DNA of 32,682 nucleotides, from NCBI GenBank assembly GCA_020435205.1, contig JAGQZY010000026.1, positions 1-32,682 on the forward strand. The letters are read 5' to 3'. Position 1 is the first letter of the stretch. The number at the start of each line of letters is the position of its first letter. Shown here in pieces: positions 17,423-24,715 of this stretch. Made by a program: the position numbers and the translations under genes. This DNA is from Bdellovibrionales bacterium (GTDB lineage Bacteria; Bdellovibrionota; Bdellovibrionia; Bdellovibrionales; JAGQZY01). The notes beneath the pieces were generated by a model. It saw nothing but the letters and a program-made list of their open reading frames with translations. It was not told the DNA's origin and searched no databases.

Positions 17423-17709
17423 GCTATGGCACTGGCTTTGGTTCGGCCTGAAGCCACATGGGTTTTACTAAAACTTTGAATATGGCAGGTCCAATCGGCG
17501 GTGCTAGAGTGGCCTTTGTCCATGGCGAGCTGAAAAACTTGATCTTGCAATTGAGCGACGGCCCGTTCAAGCTCCCAAACGCGGCGACGAAGCTCTTTGT
17601 TTGAGTAGCGATCATAATCTCTCCCGACTTGAATTTTAAAAATGTCTCGGGCGAAAGTCGCGGAAGGGATGGCGAGTATTAAGGCCAAGGTTATCAAAAA
17701 GGCTTTCAT
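17344..17709 (-). CDS. small exported four-cysteine protein
   Basis: 121 aa. A signal peptide (MKAFLITLALILAIPSATFA) is followed by a charged helical stretch that may form a coiled coil (SNKELRRRVWELERAVAQLQ), then a four-cysteine domain: WTCHIQS, KKCSD, VHCAE, VVCSNE. The pattern C, G-R-x-A helix, C, C, C resembles the protein at 15147-15578, so the two may belong to one family of small secreted domains. ATG 17709 has GGAG 6-9 bases upstream. The 3' end overlaps the antisense lipB end by 79 bases; both frames look genuine because the overlapped part here contains three of the four cysteines. Function unknown. Confidence 0.75.
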   Translation of the reverse strand: MKAFLITLALILAIPSATFARDIFKIQVGRDYDRYSNKELRRRVWELERAVAQLQDQVFQLAMDKGHSSTADWTCHIQSFSKTHVASGRTKASAIAQVLKKCSDATSSVHCAERDVVCSNE

Positions 17710-17784
17710 AAAGTCTCCTCGTAAAGTTAGTGAGACTATCTTTAAAAATTAAAATTGGATCGTCAATAAAAGACACTGAATGTA

Positions 17785-18561
17785 CTAATTTCGATACCAG
17801 CAGGTGGGACGAGCCCCAGGGTTCGCTGCGCAGGCCCCTTGCAAGGGATTCGTAAAGCTCAAATCCTCATCAATATCCGCATTGCAAATAAGGCCTGCCA
17901 CCATGGTATCCAAACGGCATTGGGCTGGGGGATGGTGGATGAGGGTTGTGTTGACGATAACAGTGCTAGGTGTAGAGATTTTTGGAAAGCTTACTTTTTC
18001 AAGTTCGGCATAATAAGAGGTCAGGCTCAGTGCGCCCAATAGGCTGCGTGCACATATATCAGGGGCAAGATGATCGAGGTTTTCACAGGTATGAATCACC
18101 TCATCTGTGGGAGTGAGAATCTTTTCGGGGTCAATTTGTGATAGAATTCTTTTCATGCATTTTAAGGAAGAAAAGTAATCGGACTGCCCTTCAAAACTAA
18201 TGGGTGCGTTGCCAGGAGCTCCCCCTAGAAGATGGCCAATTTCATGGCAAATGGAATGAAGAAAGCCCTCCTCATTGATCAGATAATAACGTGACATCCC
18301 GCCAGGGACCTCAAGCCAGTACTCATCTCCCATGCGCCATGCCCACATATTGACTGCGCCATCACTCCAATCTCTTTGGATAAAAAAACGGCCGCCACGT
18401 TGTTCAATGAAAGGTCCGTATATGTTTTCAATTTGATCAAGGATCCATTCGTATCGACTTTCTTGGTAGCCATTGTCATATTTACTAAGAGGTGAATAAT
18501 GAAAATGAGGCCCCACCAAAGAGTGGGGGATCGCCAGGGTAATGATGAACAACCAATTCAT
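17785..18561 (-). CDS. secreted HExxH putative metallopeptidase
   Basis: 258 aa with a short N-terminal hydrophobic segment (MNWLFIITLAIPHSLV), likely exported. The central motif HEIGH (106-110) in SICHEIGHLLGG is followed 14 residues later by E124 (FEGQSDYF), a layout compatible with a gluzincin zinc site (two His plus downstream Glu). At least eight cysteines lie in the second half, suggesting disulphides and an extracytoplasmic site. No catalogued peptidase family was recognised. The ATG at 18561 has AGGAG 9 bases upstream; a TTG at 18567 is too close to it. The gene lies 12 bases after the M28 aminopeptidase stop, so the two are probably co-transcribed and exported together. Confidence 0.75.
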   Translation of the reverse strand: MNWLFIITLAIPHSLVGPHFHYSPLSKYDNGYQESRYEWILDQIENIYGPFIEQRGGRFFIQRDWSDGAVNMWAWRMGDEYWLEVPGGMSRYYLINEEGFLHSICHEIGHLLGGAPGNAPISFEGQSDYFSSLKCMKRILSQIDPEKILTPTDEVIHTCENLDHLAPDICARSLLGALSLTSYYAELEKVSFPKISTPSTVIVNTTLIHHPPAQCRLDTMVAGLICNADIDEDLSFTNPLQGACAANPGARPTCWYRN

Positions 18562-18573
18562 GGGCAAAGTCTC

Positions 18574-19851
18574 CTAGAGAGATTCGTAGCCAGCAAAATG
18601 CATTAAATAAGCCACGCCCAGTTTTGCAAAATCTTCCATTTGTTCAGTTTGGTTGATTCCGTCGATCGTATCCCCAGCGGAGTGGATCTTGCGATTGTAA
18701 CTAAAAGGGTTCTCTGTTGGAAAAGCCACCGGAAAGCCGCGTTTGTGCCAAGAGGCATGGTCGCTGCTGCCAAATAAAAGCATTTGAGTGCTCCAGGTGG
18801 TGTTCAGATAGGTGTCGACCAGAGACGCAACCTCGCGAGTGAGGTTTTGATTTGTGTTGTTAGAAACAAAGTAAAAATGTTTCTTCCCATCTTTTGAATA
18901 TCCAGTCAGATCAAATTGGACCATAGCCGCCACTTGTCGCCCTTGGGCGCGATATTGCTCGGCAATTTCCGCCGACCCAACCAAGCCAATTTCTTCAGCG
19001 GCATAGGCATGAATCTCAATCGTCTTAAGCGGTCGCACCTGGTTTTCCATGAGTAAACGGTACACTTCAATGTTCGCGGCAGTCCCAGAAGCATCATCGT
19101 CAGCGCCCGGCGCGTTGCTATTGTTATTCGAGTTGATGGAATCAAGGTGGCTTCCTAGGATCACTAATTCATCAGGCGTCTGGCTCCCTAAAATGCGAAT
19201 AACAAGAGAGGACTGGTCGCTGCCGCGATGGGAAACTAGTTCCATTTCGATGTCTTTGCGATCTGCTGGGGTGAGGTTTTCAAAAATCTCTTTGAGTTTT
19301 CGGGAGGTGGCGTGACCTTCTGGTGAAGACTCGAAACGGGTTCCCCACGAGCTCATCAACTCGACTGTCCTCACGATGTGGTCTCGATTGGCTTTATCTA
19401 AAATGTCAGCCACTCTTTGATCTTTGTTGCTGATTAAAGGCTTACTGTCCAAAACTTCGGTGACAATGGCGGTGCTGGAAAGCTTTTGCAAACTTCCACA
19501 TTGGTGACCAAGTTCATGAAGGTCTTGGGCCAGCTCTAACATGGCTGTTCTATTTTTAGGCTCAATAACGATAAATTCCCCAGTTTGTGAGGCGAGCACT
19601 TTGCCGAATTGATCAAAGTGGCTAAGGTCGGTCACGTTGGGGGCGAGGCTCGCAAAATAGAAGTCCCTCTTTTCCATGTTCGCCAGAGGTGTTTTCACAA
19701 TCCAATGGCTACGGGCCTCATGGATAATAAGGTTTTTGGGGAGAGCCGCGGCTAAAATTCCCTCTTTGCTGACGGCTTGAATGGGTGCGACCATTTCAGC
19801 GCCAAACAAGGTGAATGAAGAAAGTAAAAAGATCATGAGCATGGTTTTCAT
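18574..19851 (-). CDS. secreted M28 leucyl-aminopeptidase-like zinc peptidase
   Basis: 425 aa. The start at 19851 follows GGGGG and opens a signal peptide (MKTMLMIFLLSSFTLFGAE). A propeptide-like region covers about 20-150. The peptidase domain shows all M28 ligands: H235 (LGSHLDS), D252 (GADDDASGT, bridging), the catalytic pair E286-E287 (AAEEIGLVGS), D314 (QFDLTGY) and H390 (IHSAGDT). This is the arrangement of the Vibrio/Aeromonas aminopeptidase that removes N-terminal hydrophobic residues. Its two zinc ions would sit in the periplasm or medium, and it could digest host or environmental peptides. It heads a two-gene operon with the HEIGH protein. The name is by family, not by proven specificity. 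Confidence 0.92.
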   Translation of the reverse strand: MKTMLMIFLLSSFTLFGAEMVAPIQAVSKEGILAAALPKNLIIHEARSHWIVKTPLANMEKRDFYFASLAPNVTDLSHFDQFGKVLASQTGEFIVIEPKNRTAMLELAQDLHELGHQCGSLQKLSSTAIVTEVLDSKPLISNKDQRVADILDKANRDHIVRTVELMSSWGTRFESSPEGHATSRKLKEIFENLTPADRKDIEMELVSHRGSDQSSLVIRILGSQTPDELVILGSHLDSINSNNNSNAPGADDDASGTAANIEVYRLLMENQVRPLKTIEIHAYAAEEIGLVGSAEIAEQYRAQGRQVAAMVQFDLTGYSKDGKKHFYFVSNNTNQNLTREVASLVDTYLNTTWSTQMLLFGSSDHASWHKRGFPVAFPTENPFSYNRKIHSAGDTIDGINQTEQMEDFAKLGVAYLMHFAGYESL

Positions 19852-20071
19852 AGGACCCCCTTTGCACTCCATCATCCAACGAAGGTCGGGGAGACTGCAC
19901 TGAAAACCTCTGAATCCAGACCTAGGTATAGACCGATAAAAGGTTGGCTCGTTGCGAAAAAAGTGACTTTTATGGCCTCCAATTTCCCTCTGAAGGGTCT
20001 TTCCCAGGGAGTGTAGACATCGGGAAAACTCTTATATAAAAGGCCTTAAATTGAAAATTTGGAGGTCATTC

Positions 20072-20650
20072 ATGATGCGGCTTTTTTTCTTATCCATGCT
20101 TTTGCTCACCACGTCCTGCGCCAGCCTTGGTGACAAGTTTAAGCCTGTTGCCAAAACGAATTCTGATAAAGCTCTGCTTTATGTTTATCGGGTTCATCGC
20201 TTCACTGGCAGTGCGGGTAGCCCCTACGTCTGCATCAACGATCAGGTGGTTGGTGAGATCCCTGATGGCGGTTATTTTCCTGTTGAAATTCAACCCGGCC
20301 AACACCAGGTCTCCTTAAAGAGTCTTGGCGAGGAGCTAGTAAAAACACCTTTCCAGGCGCGCGCTGGGCAAACCTATTACTTGCGTATGGAAACCACGGC
20401 CTCTAAAAAAGGGACGGGGACCGGTCTGGTTATGGACTCTATGCTTGCCAATAGTGATGAGGAAAAAAAGGCGATTCTTGCTAGCTTGGACACCCGTGCG
20501 CAAAAAAACAACGACGACCCCGGCTTTATTTTTGTGAAGGAGTCTTTTGCTCTGAATGAGATCAAAAAAAATAAAATCTTTAATGTCCCCAAATATGAGA
20601 AAAATTACTGCGGGAAACTTGAGCGAAAATCGGCAAAAAAGAGGAGGTAA
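20072..20650 (+). CDS. DUF2846-like outer-membrane lipoprotein
   Basis: 193 aa. The ATG at 20072 has GGAGG 6 bases upstream. The N-terminus is a lipoprotein signal (MMRLFFLSMLLLTTSC, lipobox TTSC). The following domain, KALLYVYRVHRFTGSAGSPY, GEIPDGGYFPVEIQPGQHQVSL and GQTYYLRME, has the pattern of DUF2846 (short strands with a conserved YR, a GGYF turn and a final YYLR). The C-terminus is long and basic (KLERKSAKKRR). A TATATA-like -10 (20033) lies upstream without a convincing -35. It is 3 bases from the next gene, an outer-membrane protein, so the two are probably one unit. Function unknown. Confidence 0.8.
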   Translation: MMRLFFLSMLLLTTSCASLGDKFKPVAKTNSDKALLYVYRVHRFTGSAGSPYVCINDQVVGEIPDGGYFPVEIQPGQHQVSLKSLGEELVKTPFQARAGQTYYLRMETTASKKGTGTGLVMDSMLANSDEEKKAILASLDTRAQKNNDDPGFIFVKESFALNEIKKNKIFNVPKYEKNYCGKLERKSAKKRR

Positions 20651-20653
20651 GGA

Positions 20654-21271
20654 ATGAAGTTATTTTTAAACCTCTTCGCTATTATTTTTTTGCCCACTTC
20701 TGTTTTTGCTGCTCCCATTCGCCCGCTCCTTGGTTTGGGCCTTGGCTTTGGCGGGGATTCTGTAGTCAAAGCTTACTACCAAAACGGTACGGAGTCAGAG
20801 ATTAAAGCGGGTGACGGGGTCAGCTTTTACGGTGGGGCGGTCACCAGACTTTGGCAACAAAGTGAGCACCTCATCGATTTGCAGGCCACCCTTGGCTATA
20901 AATTTAAAAGTACAAAGGCGGCAACTAACGGGGAGTTCAGCTTTTCCAAAGTTCCAGTGGATATTTTAGGGCTTTACCGCCATAAGCAATATAAGTTTCG
21001 AGGTGGAGTCGGAATCACTTATCATCTCGGTAATAAGTTCTCTGGGACTGGAGTGGTCTCCAATTATACGGCCGATGTGGACAATGCCCTAGGCTTCGTA
21101 TTGCAGGGTGATTACCTACTTGGCTTTTTAGAGAACATGGCTATAGGTCTACGCTTTGAGTCCATTAAGTACACTTTTAAAGCCCCCAGCTTCCCGGCTC
21201 AGGATCTTAAAGGCGACAACATAGGTTTTTATTTCCAGTATGTCTTTGGAAGTGATGAGGCCTCTAGCTAG
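20654..21271 (+). CDS. outer-membrane beta-barrel protein candidate
   Basis: 205 aa with a signal peptide (MKLFLNLFAIIFLPTSVFA). The mature part alternates glycine- and aromatic-rich strands (GLGLGFGGDSVVKAYY, YKFRGGVGITYHLG, GLRFESIKYTF) and ends in an aromatic-rich strand (GFYFQYVFG), the layout of an eight-stranded barrel such as OmpW or OmpA type. A terminal aromatic residue is followed by a short tail SDEASS, a little longer than the classical ending. The ribosome site AGGAGG lies in the previous gene, 3 bases away from which this begins. Transport or structural role unknown. Confidence 0.65.
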   Translation: MKLFLNLFAIIFLPTSVFAAPIRPLLGLGLGFGGDSVVKAYYQNGTESEIKAGDGVSFYGGAVTRLWQQSEHLIDLQATLGYKFKSTKAATNGEFSFSKVPVDILGLYRHKQYKFRGGVGITYHLGNKFSGTGVVSNYTADVDNALGFVLQGDYLLGFLENMAIGLRFESIKYTFKAPSFPAQDLKGDNIGFYFQYVFGSDEASS

Positions 21272-21291
21272 GTGTTGCCCCCCCTTTTATT

Positions 21292-21320
21292 TTGACTTTT
21301 TTGGGGCACCGAGGGATAAA
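21292..21320 (+). promoter_or_regulatory. promoter of tRNA-Val
   Basis: TTGACT (21292-21297), 17-base spacer, GATAAA (21315-21320), ending 16 bases before the tRNA. Position and spacing fit a stable-RNA promoter. Confidence 0.55.
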
Positions 21321-21336
21321 TTGGAGCTCTTAACGT

Positions 21337-21412
21337 GGTCTCTTGGCGCAGTTGGTAGCGCGTCTCCTTGACATGGAGGAGGTCACTGGTTCGAGCCCAG
21401 TAGAGACCACCA
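21337..21412 (+). tRNA. tRNA-Val (anticodon GAC)
   Basis: The 76-base sequence folds as a complete cloverleaf: acceptor GGTCTCT paired with AGAGACC, D stem-loop GCGCAGTTGGTAGCGC, anticodon stem TCTCC/GGAGG around the loop TTGACAT with anticodon GAC, extra loop AGGTC, T stem ACTGG/CCAGT with TTCGAGC, discriminator A and encoded CCA (21410-21412). It reads GUC valine codons. TTTTT follows directly (21413-21417) without a separate hairpin. It stands between the barrel gene and the signalling block, and no duplicate of its 3' end was noticed downstream in the window. Confidence 0.97.
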
Positions 21413-21464
21413 TTTTTCTCCTCTAAACGCCATTGGTTTCAACCCACCTATTGTCAGTCAGCAC

Positions 21465-21498
21465 TTATTGACGCGACGCGATTGCGAAATATCAATAA
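21465..21498. promoter_or_regulatory. inverted repeat upstream of the XRE gene
   Basis: TTATTGA (21465-21471) and its complement TCAATAA (21492-21498), 20 bases apart, upstream of the XRE regulator. The left arm overlaps a TTGACG that could serve as -35 box and the right arm overlaps AATAAT. It is a candidate operator for autoregulation by the encoded regulator (inference). Confidence 0.4.
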
Positions 21499-21519
21499 TT
21501 CTTGTTTATAGAGGGTTGA

Positions 21520-21546
21520 ATGGGGTACTTAACGTCTTATGTTTAA
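21520..21546 (+). other. 8-codon leader frame overlapping the XRE start
   Basis: ATG at 21520 reads MGYLTSYV and stops at 21546, eight bases inside the XRE gene and in another frame. GAGGG (21511-21515) stands 4 bases before it, whereas the XRE ATG has no clear ribosome site, so translation of the regulator may be coupled to this frame. Confidence 0.3.
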
Positions 21547-21790
21547 TGAATTCTTACGAGAGCAACGCGAAGCCGCCGGTTTATCGCAAAAAGAGGTAGC
21601 AACAAAGTTGGGCTATTCATCGGCACAATTTATCTCTAACTGGGAGCGAGGAATCTCAGCCCCTCCAGTTAAAATACTACGTAAATTGGCAAAACTATAT
21701 AACGTAAAAGACGCGACTCTTTTAGATACCTATCTCACTTTTGTTGTTCAATCTATAGAGGACGAATTTTACTCACAACGAAAGGCGTGA
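21539..21790 (+). CDS. small XRE-family helix-turn-helix regulator
   Basis: 83 aa, nearly all of it an HTH_3/Cro-C1 domain: LREQREAAGLSQKEVA, LGYSSAQFISNWERG and ISAPPVKILRKLAKLY give the five-helix layout, and the C-terminal helix (TYLTFVVQSIEDEF) is a likely dimerisation element. A stop lies three codons upstream in frame, so ATG 21539 is the only possible start. It is followed after 4 bases by a gene for an unknown protein, in the arrangement of a regulator and its partner. An inverted repeat and a short leader frame stand upstream. It could regulate the divergent oxidase and acyltransferase genes next door (inference). Confidence 0.9.
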   Translation: MFNEFLREQREAAGLSQKEVATKLGYSSAQFISNWERGISAPPVKILRKLAKLYNVKDATLLDTYLTFVVQSIEDEFYSQRKA

Positions 21791-21794
21791 ATCT

Positions 21795-22547
21795 ATGCGT
21801 TACTCATTTTTTGATCCTCAGCGGGATTCTGGGCAAGTTTCTGATTTCTTAGTGGAGTTTAAGGAAGCCGCCGAGAGTTTAGTAGCCCTATTGAGAAAGT
21901 CTAATATCAAGATCGTCCCTTATTTCTCAGATTCTTTACCTTACTTTTCCAGTCTATCGAGAGAAGAGAAGGAGTCCATTTTAAGCAAAATTAATTTTTT
22001 AGTTAAAGTCTACTCATCATCAATCAGTCAAATTTATTCGAACCAGGCACTGGTATGGCGGGCCCTTAAAAAACTAAAAATGCAGATCCCCAACGAAATC
22101 ATGGGTAGCATTGATGACGATGATATTGTTGAAATTTATGACACTCAATTTATCCAACAATTTTGCAACCTACGTTTTTTTGAGATTTGTAGCTACTCCA
22201 TCGAGCAGCTAACCTGCCTACCTTGGACTCAACTGTGGGAACGTCGGCCAAAAGATATTGAAGATCTTTTTGAGATTGCCGCTGTTTTATCGGAAGAACA
22301 AAAACCTATTTTTTTAAGTAACCGCCATAAAGTCAAAGAAATGAGTTCACCATTCCAATACGAAATTGACTATGAATTAAAGGCTGCCGCCCCTGTGAAA
22401 AACATCCAAGGAGACTTGGTTGGGTTCATTGTTGTTGAAGGCAGCGAGGTCACGGGTGGAGCCCTCACTGCCGAGGAAGAAGAGGCCTATTTAAAGCGTT
22501 ACCTTTATCCCCTTGAGATGGGGGCAAATATTAGGTCTTTAAATTAA
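21795..22547 (+). CDS. unknown protein downstream of XRE regulator
   Basis: 250 aa, not recognised. No signal peptide or transmembrane segment. The first 130 residues are mostly helical and acidic-basic mixed (LVEFKEAAESLVALLRKS, SREEKESILSKINFLV), with IDDDDIVEIYDTQF near residue 110. The region from about 165 to 230 (ERRPKDIEDLFEIAAVL, YEIDYELKAAAPVKN, GDLVGFIVVEG) has the strand pattern of a PAS-like or sensor fold. The start ATG 21795 has AAAGG 8 bases upstream, 4 bases after the regulator stop. Its TAA overlaps by 4 bases the stop of the convergent diiron protein gene. A role as signal-sensing partner of the regulator is only a guess. Confidence 0.7.
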   Translation: MRYSFFDPQRDSGQVSDFLVEFKEAAESLVALLRKSNIKIVPYFSDSLPYFSSLSREEKESILSKINFLVKVYSSSISQIYSNQALVWRALKKLKMQIPNEIMGSIDDDDIVEIYDTQFIQQFCNLRFFEICSYSIEQLTCLPWTQLWERRPKDIEDLFEIAAVLSEEQKPIFLSNRHKVKEMSSPFQYEIDYELKAAAPVKNIQGDLVGFIVVEGSEVTGGALTAEEEEAYLKRYLYPLEMGANIRSLN

Positions 22548-23179
22548 GCAGCTAGATCTTTGCCAAAATAATAATTTTTAGACAAGCAAGAGTTCGTGAA
22601 AGCCATATAAAGATCTGTTGAAAGAATCATATTCTCCTCAATGAGTTTTAGGCTATCGGGATCTAGGTCTGTTACCATGGCGAGTGCTTTTTCCATATGG
22701 GAAACGTCTTCCTCGACATGCAAAGCGATAAATTTTGTGGGTAAATCCGCAGCGCTACTCTGCACTTTGTCGTGAATGGCTTTGCCGTGGGTAATAGCCA
22801 AGCCTTCCAAAGATAAAATCCATCCATAAACAGAGATTGGGTTTACATGCTGGATTTTATAAAATTGTGTGGCATAAAATGCAGTCACTTCAGAGCCTTG
22901 TGAGAAATTGCTAATGTTATATCCCATTTTTTGTAAATCAGCGTAGACCAATTTTTCATGGCCCTTTTCTTCGCGGGTGTGCTGAACAAATCTTTGGTGA
23001 TGTTTGTCTTGAGCGATTCCAAAATGTGCCGCTGCAAGTGTTAGAATGCGAGTTGATTGACAAATGTAATAGTAAGATTGCGCAAGCCAGTTCATATAAA
23101 AGTTTTTCTCATTCCAAGGTAAGTCTAAAATTTGCTCATACCGCTTCATTTCATTTTCAAAACTTTGGTATATATTCAT
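22544..23179 (-). CDS. heme-oxygenase-like diiron oxidase/PqqC-like protein
   Basis: 211 aa, all-helical, of the TENA/PqqC or heme-oxygenase-like diiron oxidase (HDO) fold. Likely iron ligands, by pattern: H67-x3-E71-x2-H74 (QHTREEKGHE), E125 with H131 (SLEGLAITH), and H154-x3-D158-x2-H161 (HVEEDVSHME). Members of this superfamily use two iron atoms and O2 to modify amino acids, fatty acids or N-hydroxylated compounds. Neither substrate nor an exact subfamily can be told. ATG 23179 has GGAGG 5 bases upstream. It diverges from the GNAT-type gene with a shared 109-base gap, and the stop overlaps that of the convergent unknown gene. Confidence 0.75.
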   Translation of the reverse strand: MNIYQSFENEMKRYEQILDLPWNEKNFYMNWLAQSYYYICQSTRILTLAAAHFGIAQDKHHQRFVQHTREEKGHEKLVYADLQKMGYNISNFSQGSEVTAFYATQFYKIQHVNPISVYGWILSLEGLAITHGKAIHDKVQSSAADLPTKFIALHVEEDVSHMEKALAMVTDLDPDSLKLIEENMILSTDLYMAFTNSCLSKNYYFGKDLAA

Positions 23180-23209
23180 CGTGGCCTCCGAGAGTTATCT
23201 TTACTTTTC

Positions 23210-23238
23210 TTGAAATAAATATATTTTGTTTATGTATT
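23210..23238 (+). promoter_or_regulatory. possible promoter of the GNAT gene
   Basis: TTGAAA (23210-23215), 17 bases, TGTATT (23233-23238). A moderate match in the gap shared by divergent genes, about 50 bases before the ATG at 23289. Confidence 0.35.
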
Positions 23239-23288
23239 GTGAGCTATGCAAATCTGATTTTTTTGGAAATACTGGATGGAGGTAGGGA

Positions 23289-23993
23289 ATGGTGAGTGAC
23301 TTAGGTCTTGTCGTGTTCGAAGGGCACAACTATTTTAATTCTGAAGCTCTCCCCATACGGTCGAATATCTATAATTTCTGGAAAGAACTTTGGATAAAAG
23401 TGAACCGGGAGCTCGGTCTTAATAATGAAGTTTTGAGCGATACCTTTAATAGGTACGATGTCATTATTGCTTTGGTAGAAAAATCGACAAAAAAAGTGAT
23501 CGGCACCTCTTTTCATTCTTTTTTTGATCTTCTCGATGTAGCCACTCAACAAATGAAGTATATCAAAACCTACTCGCCATCCTTTTTTGACGAACTAAAA
23601 AGCAAAGACATTCGATCGGTAATGTCCACTGAGTATTTAGCGATTAACCCTGAGTATCGTAAAGGGAAGAAAGGTATTCTCTATGCAGACATCATTGCCT
23701 CAATCGTGACCCACGTTTTTCAGATGTCCCCAGCAGATGCTGTAATCTGCGCTGCGCGCAATGACGTAGGCGTTAGTAAGCTGGCTAAGGTTCATGGCTA
23801 CCTCAGTCTTCTGGATGATAGTGACTTTAGAGGGTACCACTGCGATCAAATGGTATTATATCGACAAAACATAAGTAAAGGTCGGCCGCTCAATAAGGAA
23901 GATGTTTATAAAGAAATTTGGGCTAATCGTTCCCACTATTTTAACTATGTAACATTGCGTGATTTTATAGAAAATCCGAGGGTTGTGGCTTAG
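23289..23993 (+). CDS. GNAT-fold acyltransferase, possibly FeeM/LuxI-like
   Basis: 234 aa. The core matches the GNAT acyl-CoA/ACP acceptor layout: strand EYLAINPEYRKGKKGI (motif A, residues about 118-133) with the R-x-G-x-x-G acyl-donor loop, a following helix, then CAARNDVGVSKLAKVHGYLSL, which fits motif B. The preceding IALVEKSTKKVIGTSFHS pair of strands also fits. The longer N-terminal half and the helix after the loop recall N-acyl amino acid synthases (FeeM) and autoinducer synthases more than simple acetyltransferases; that subfamily call is uncertain. ATG 23289 has GGAGG 6 bases upstream. It diverges from the diiron protein gene, and its TAG overlaps by 4 bases the stop of the convergent PAS-DHp gene. 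Confidence 0.7.
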   Translation: MVSDLGLVVFEGHNYFNSEALPIRSNIYNFWKELWIKVNRELGLNNEVLSDTFNRYDVIIALVEKSTKKVIGTSFHSFFDLLDVATQQMKYIKTYSPSFFDELKSKDIRSVMSTEYLAINPEYRKGKKGILYADIIASIVTHVFQMSPADAVICAARNDVGVSKLAKVHGYLSLLDDSDFRGYHCDQMVLYRQNISKGRPLNKEDVYKEIWANRSHYFNYVTLRDFIENPRVVA

Positions 23994-24631
23994 TCAAAAT
24001 CTTTTAACTTATAGGTGTCGAGAAACTGAATGATGGCACTCTTATCCTTTGAAATTAAAGTTTTCGCCAACCCTTTTAGTTTTTTGTTGGTATCGTTCAA
24101 GCGATCCATCTGTCGATTCAACTTTCCGAGATCTTCTAAGGAAACTTTGATATCTTTACTATTAAATCTTTCTTTGAAGGTCAGGTTCTCTAATTGCATT
24201 TTAGCAATAGCTATTGGGTTAGAAAAATCATGGGATAAGCTACCAGCAACAACGCCGGCATCAAAAATATAATCAATAGGCGCCAAGCCCTCATTCACGG
24301 ATACCAGCTCGACGAGAATGCCTTTACCAATGCTTTTAGGAAAGGTTAACGGTTCATGATGTAAGATGAACTGCTTATCCTTCTCATCTTTTTTGCAAAC
24401 CAAAATGTCCACGGGCCGACTGTCTTCGTTGAGAGGGATTGAGACTGAGTTTTCGTCTTGATCGGCAAAAATGGCCATAAGGTCATTCAGGTGAACATCT
24501 TCAATTCTGGCAAAATCTTTGATGAAAAACCGTCTGAATGAAGTGTTCAGTATTAAGGGGCGGCCGTCAAAGGACCAAATGGAACTGCCAATATGGCTAA
24601 AGTTGGCGAGAAGATCCTCACGTCTAATCAT
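23990..24631 (-). CDS. PAS plus DHp (HisKA) protein without an ATPase domain
   Basis: 213 aa from the ATG at 24631 (GGAG 6 bases upstream). The N-terminal half (SSIWSFDGRPLILNTSF, FILHHEPLTF) reads as a PAS sensor; residues about 125-175 form the dimerisation and histidine phosphotransfer helices with the box SLSHDFSNPIAIAK (His134). The family then normally continues with an ATPase of about 150 residues, with N, G1 and G2 boxes; none exists here and the gene stops after a helix (LKGLAKTLISKDKSA). It is divergent from an OmpR-family regulator gene. It may be a dedicated phosphate carrier, a phosphatase or an inhibitor for another kinase, or a truncated kinase. Confidence 0.8.
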   Translation of the reverse strand: MIRREDLLANFSHIGSSIWSFDGRPLILNTSFRRFFIKDFARIEDVHLNDLMAIFADQDENSVSIPLNEDSRPVDILVCKKDEKDKQFILHHEPLTFPKSIGKGILVELVSVNEGLAPIDYIFDAGVVAGSLSHDFSNPIAIAKMQLENLTFKERFNSKDIKVSLEDLGKLNRQMDRLNDTNKKLKGLAKTLISKDKSAIIQFLDTYKLKDFD

Positions 24632-24715
24632 GTCGCACTCCGCCACAAGTCGGGCTAATCAAGGTTTAAAAAGGGTTGACCTCATTGAACGAATATATAA
24701 ACATTTTTTGTTGAG

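Noticed and set aside
24676-24701. TTGACC with TATATAA as promoter of the OmpR-type gene
   Set aside because: The spacing between boxes is only 12-14 bases, too short for a normal sigma70 promoter; kept only as a remark in the gene entry.
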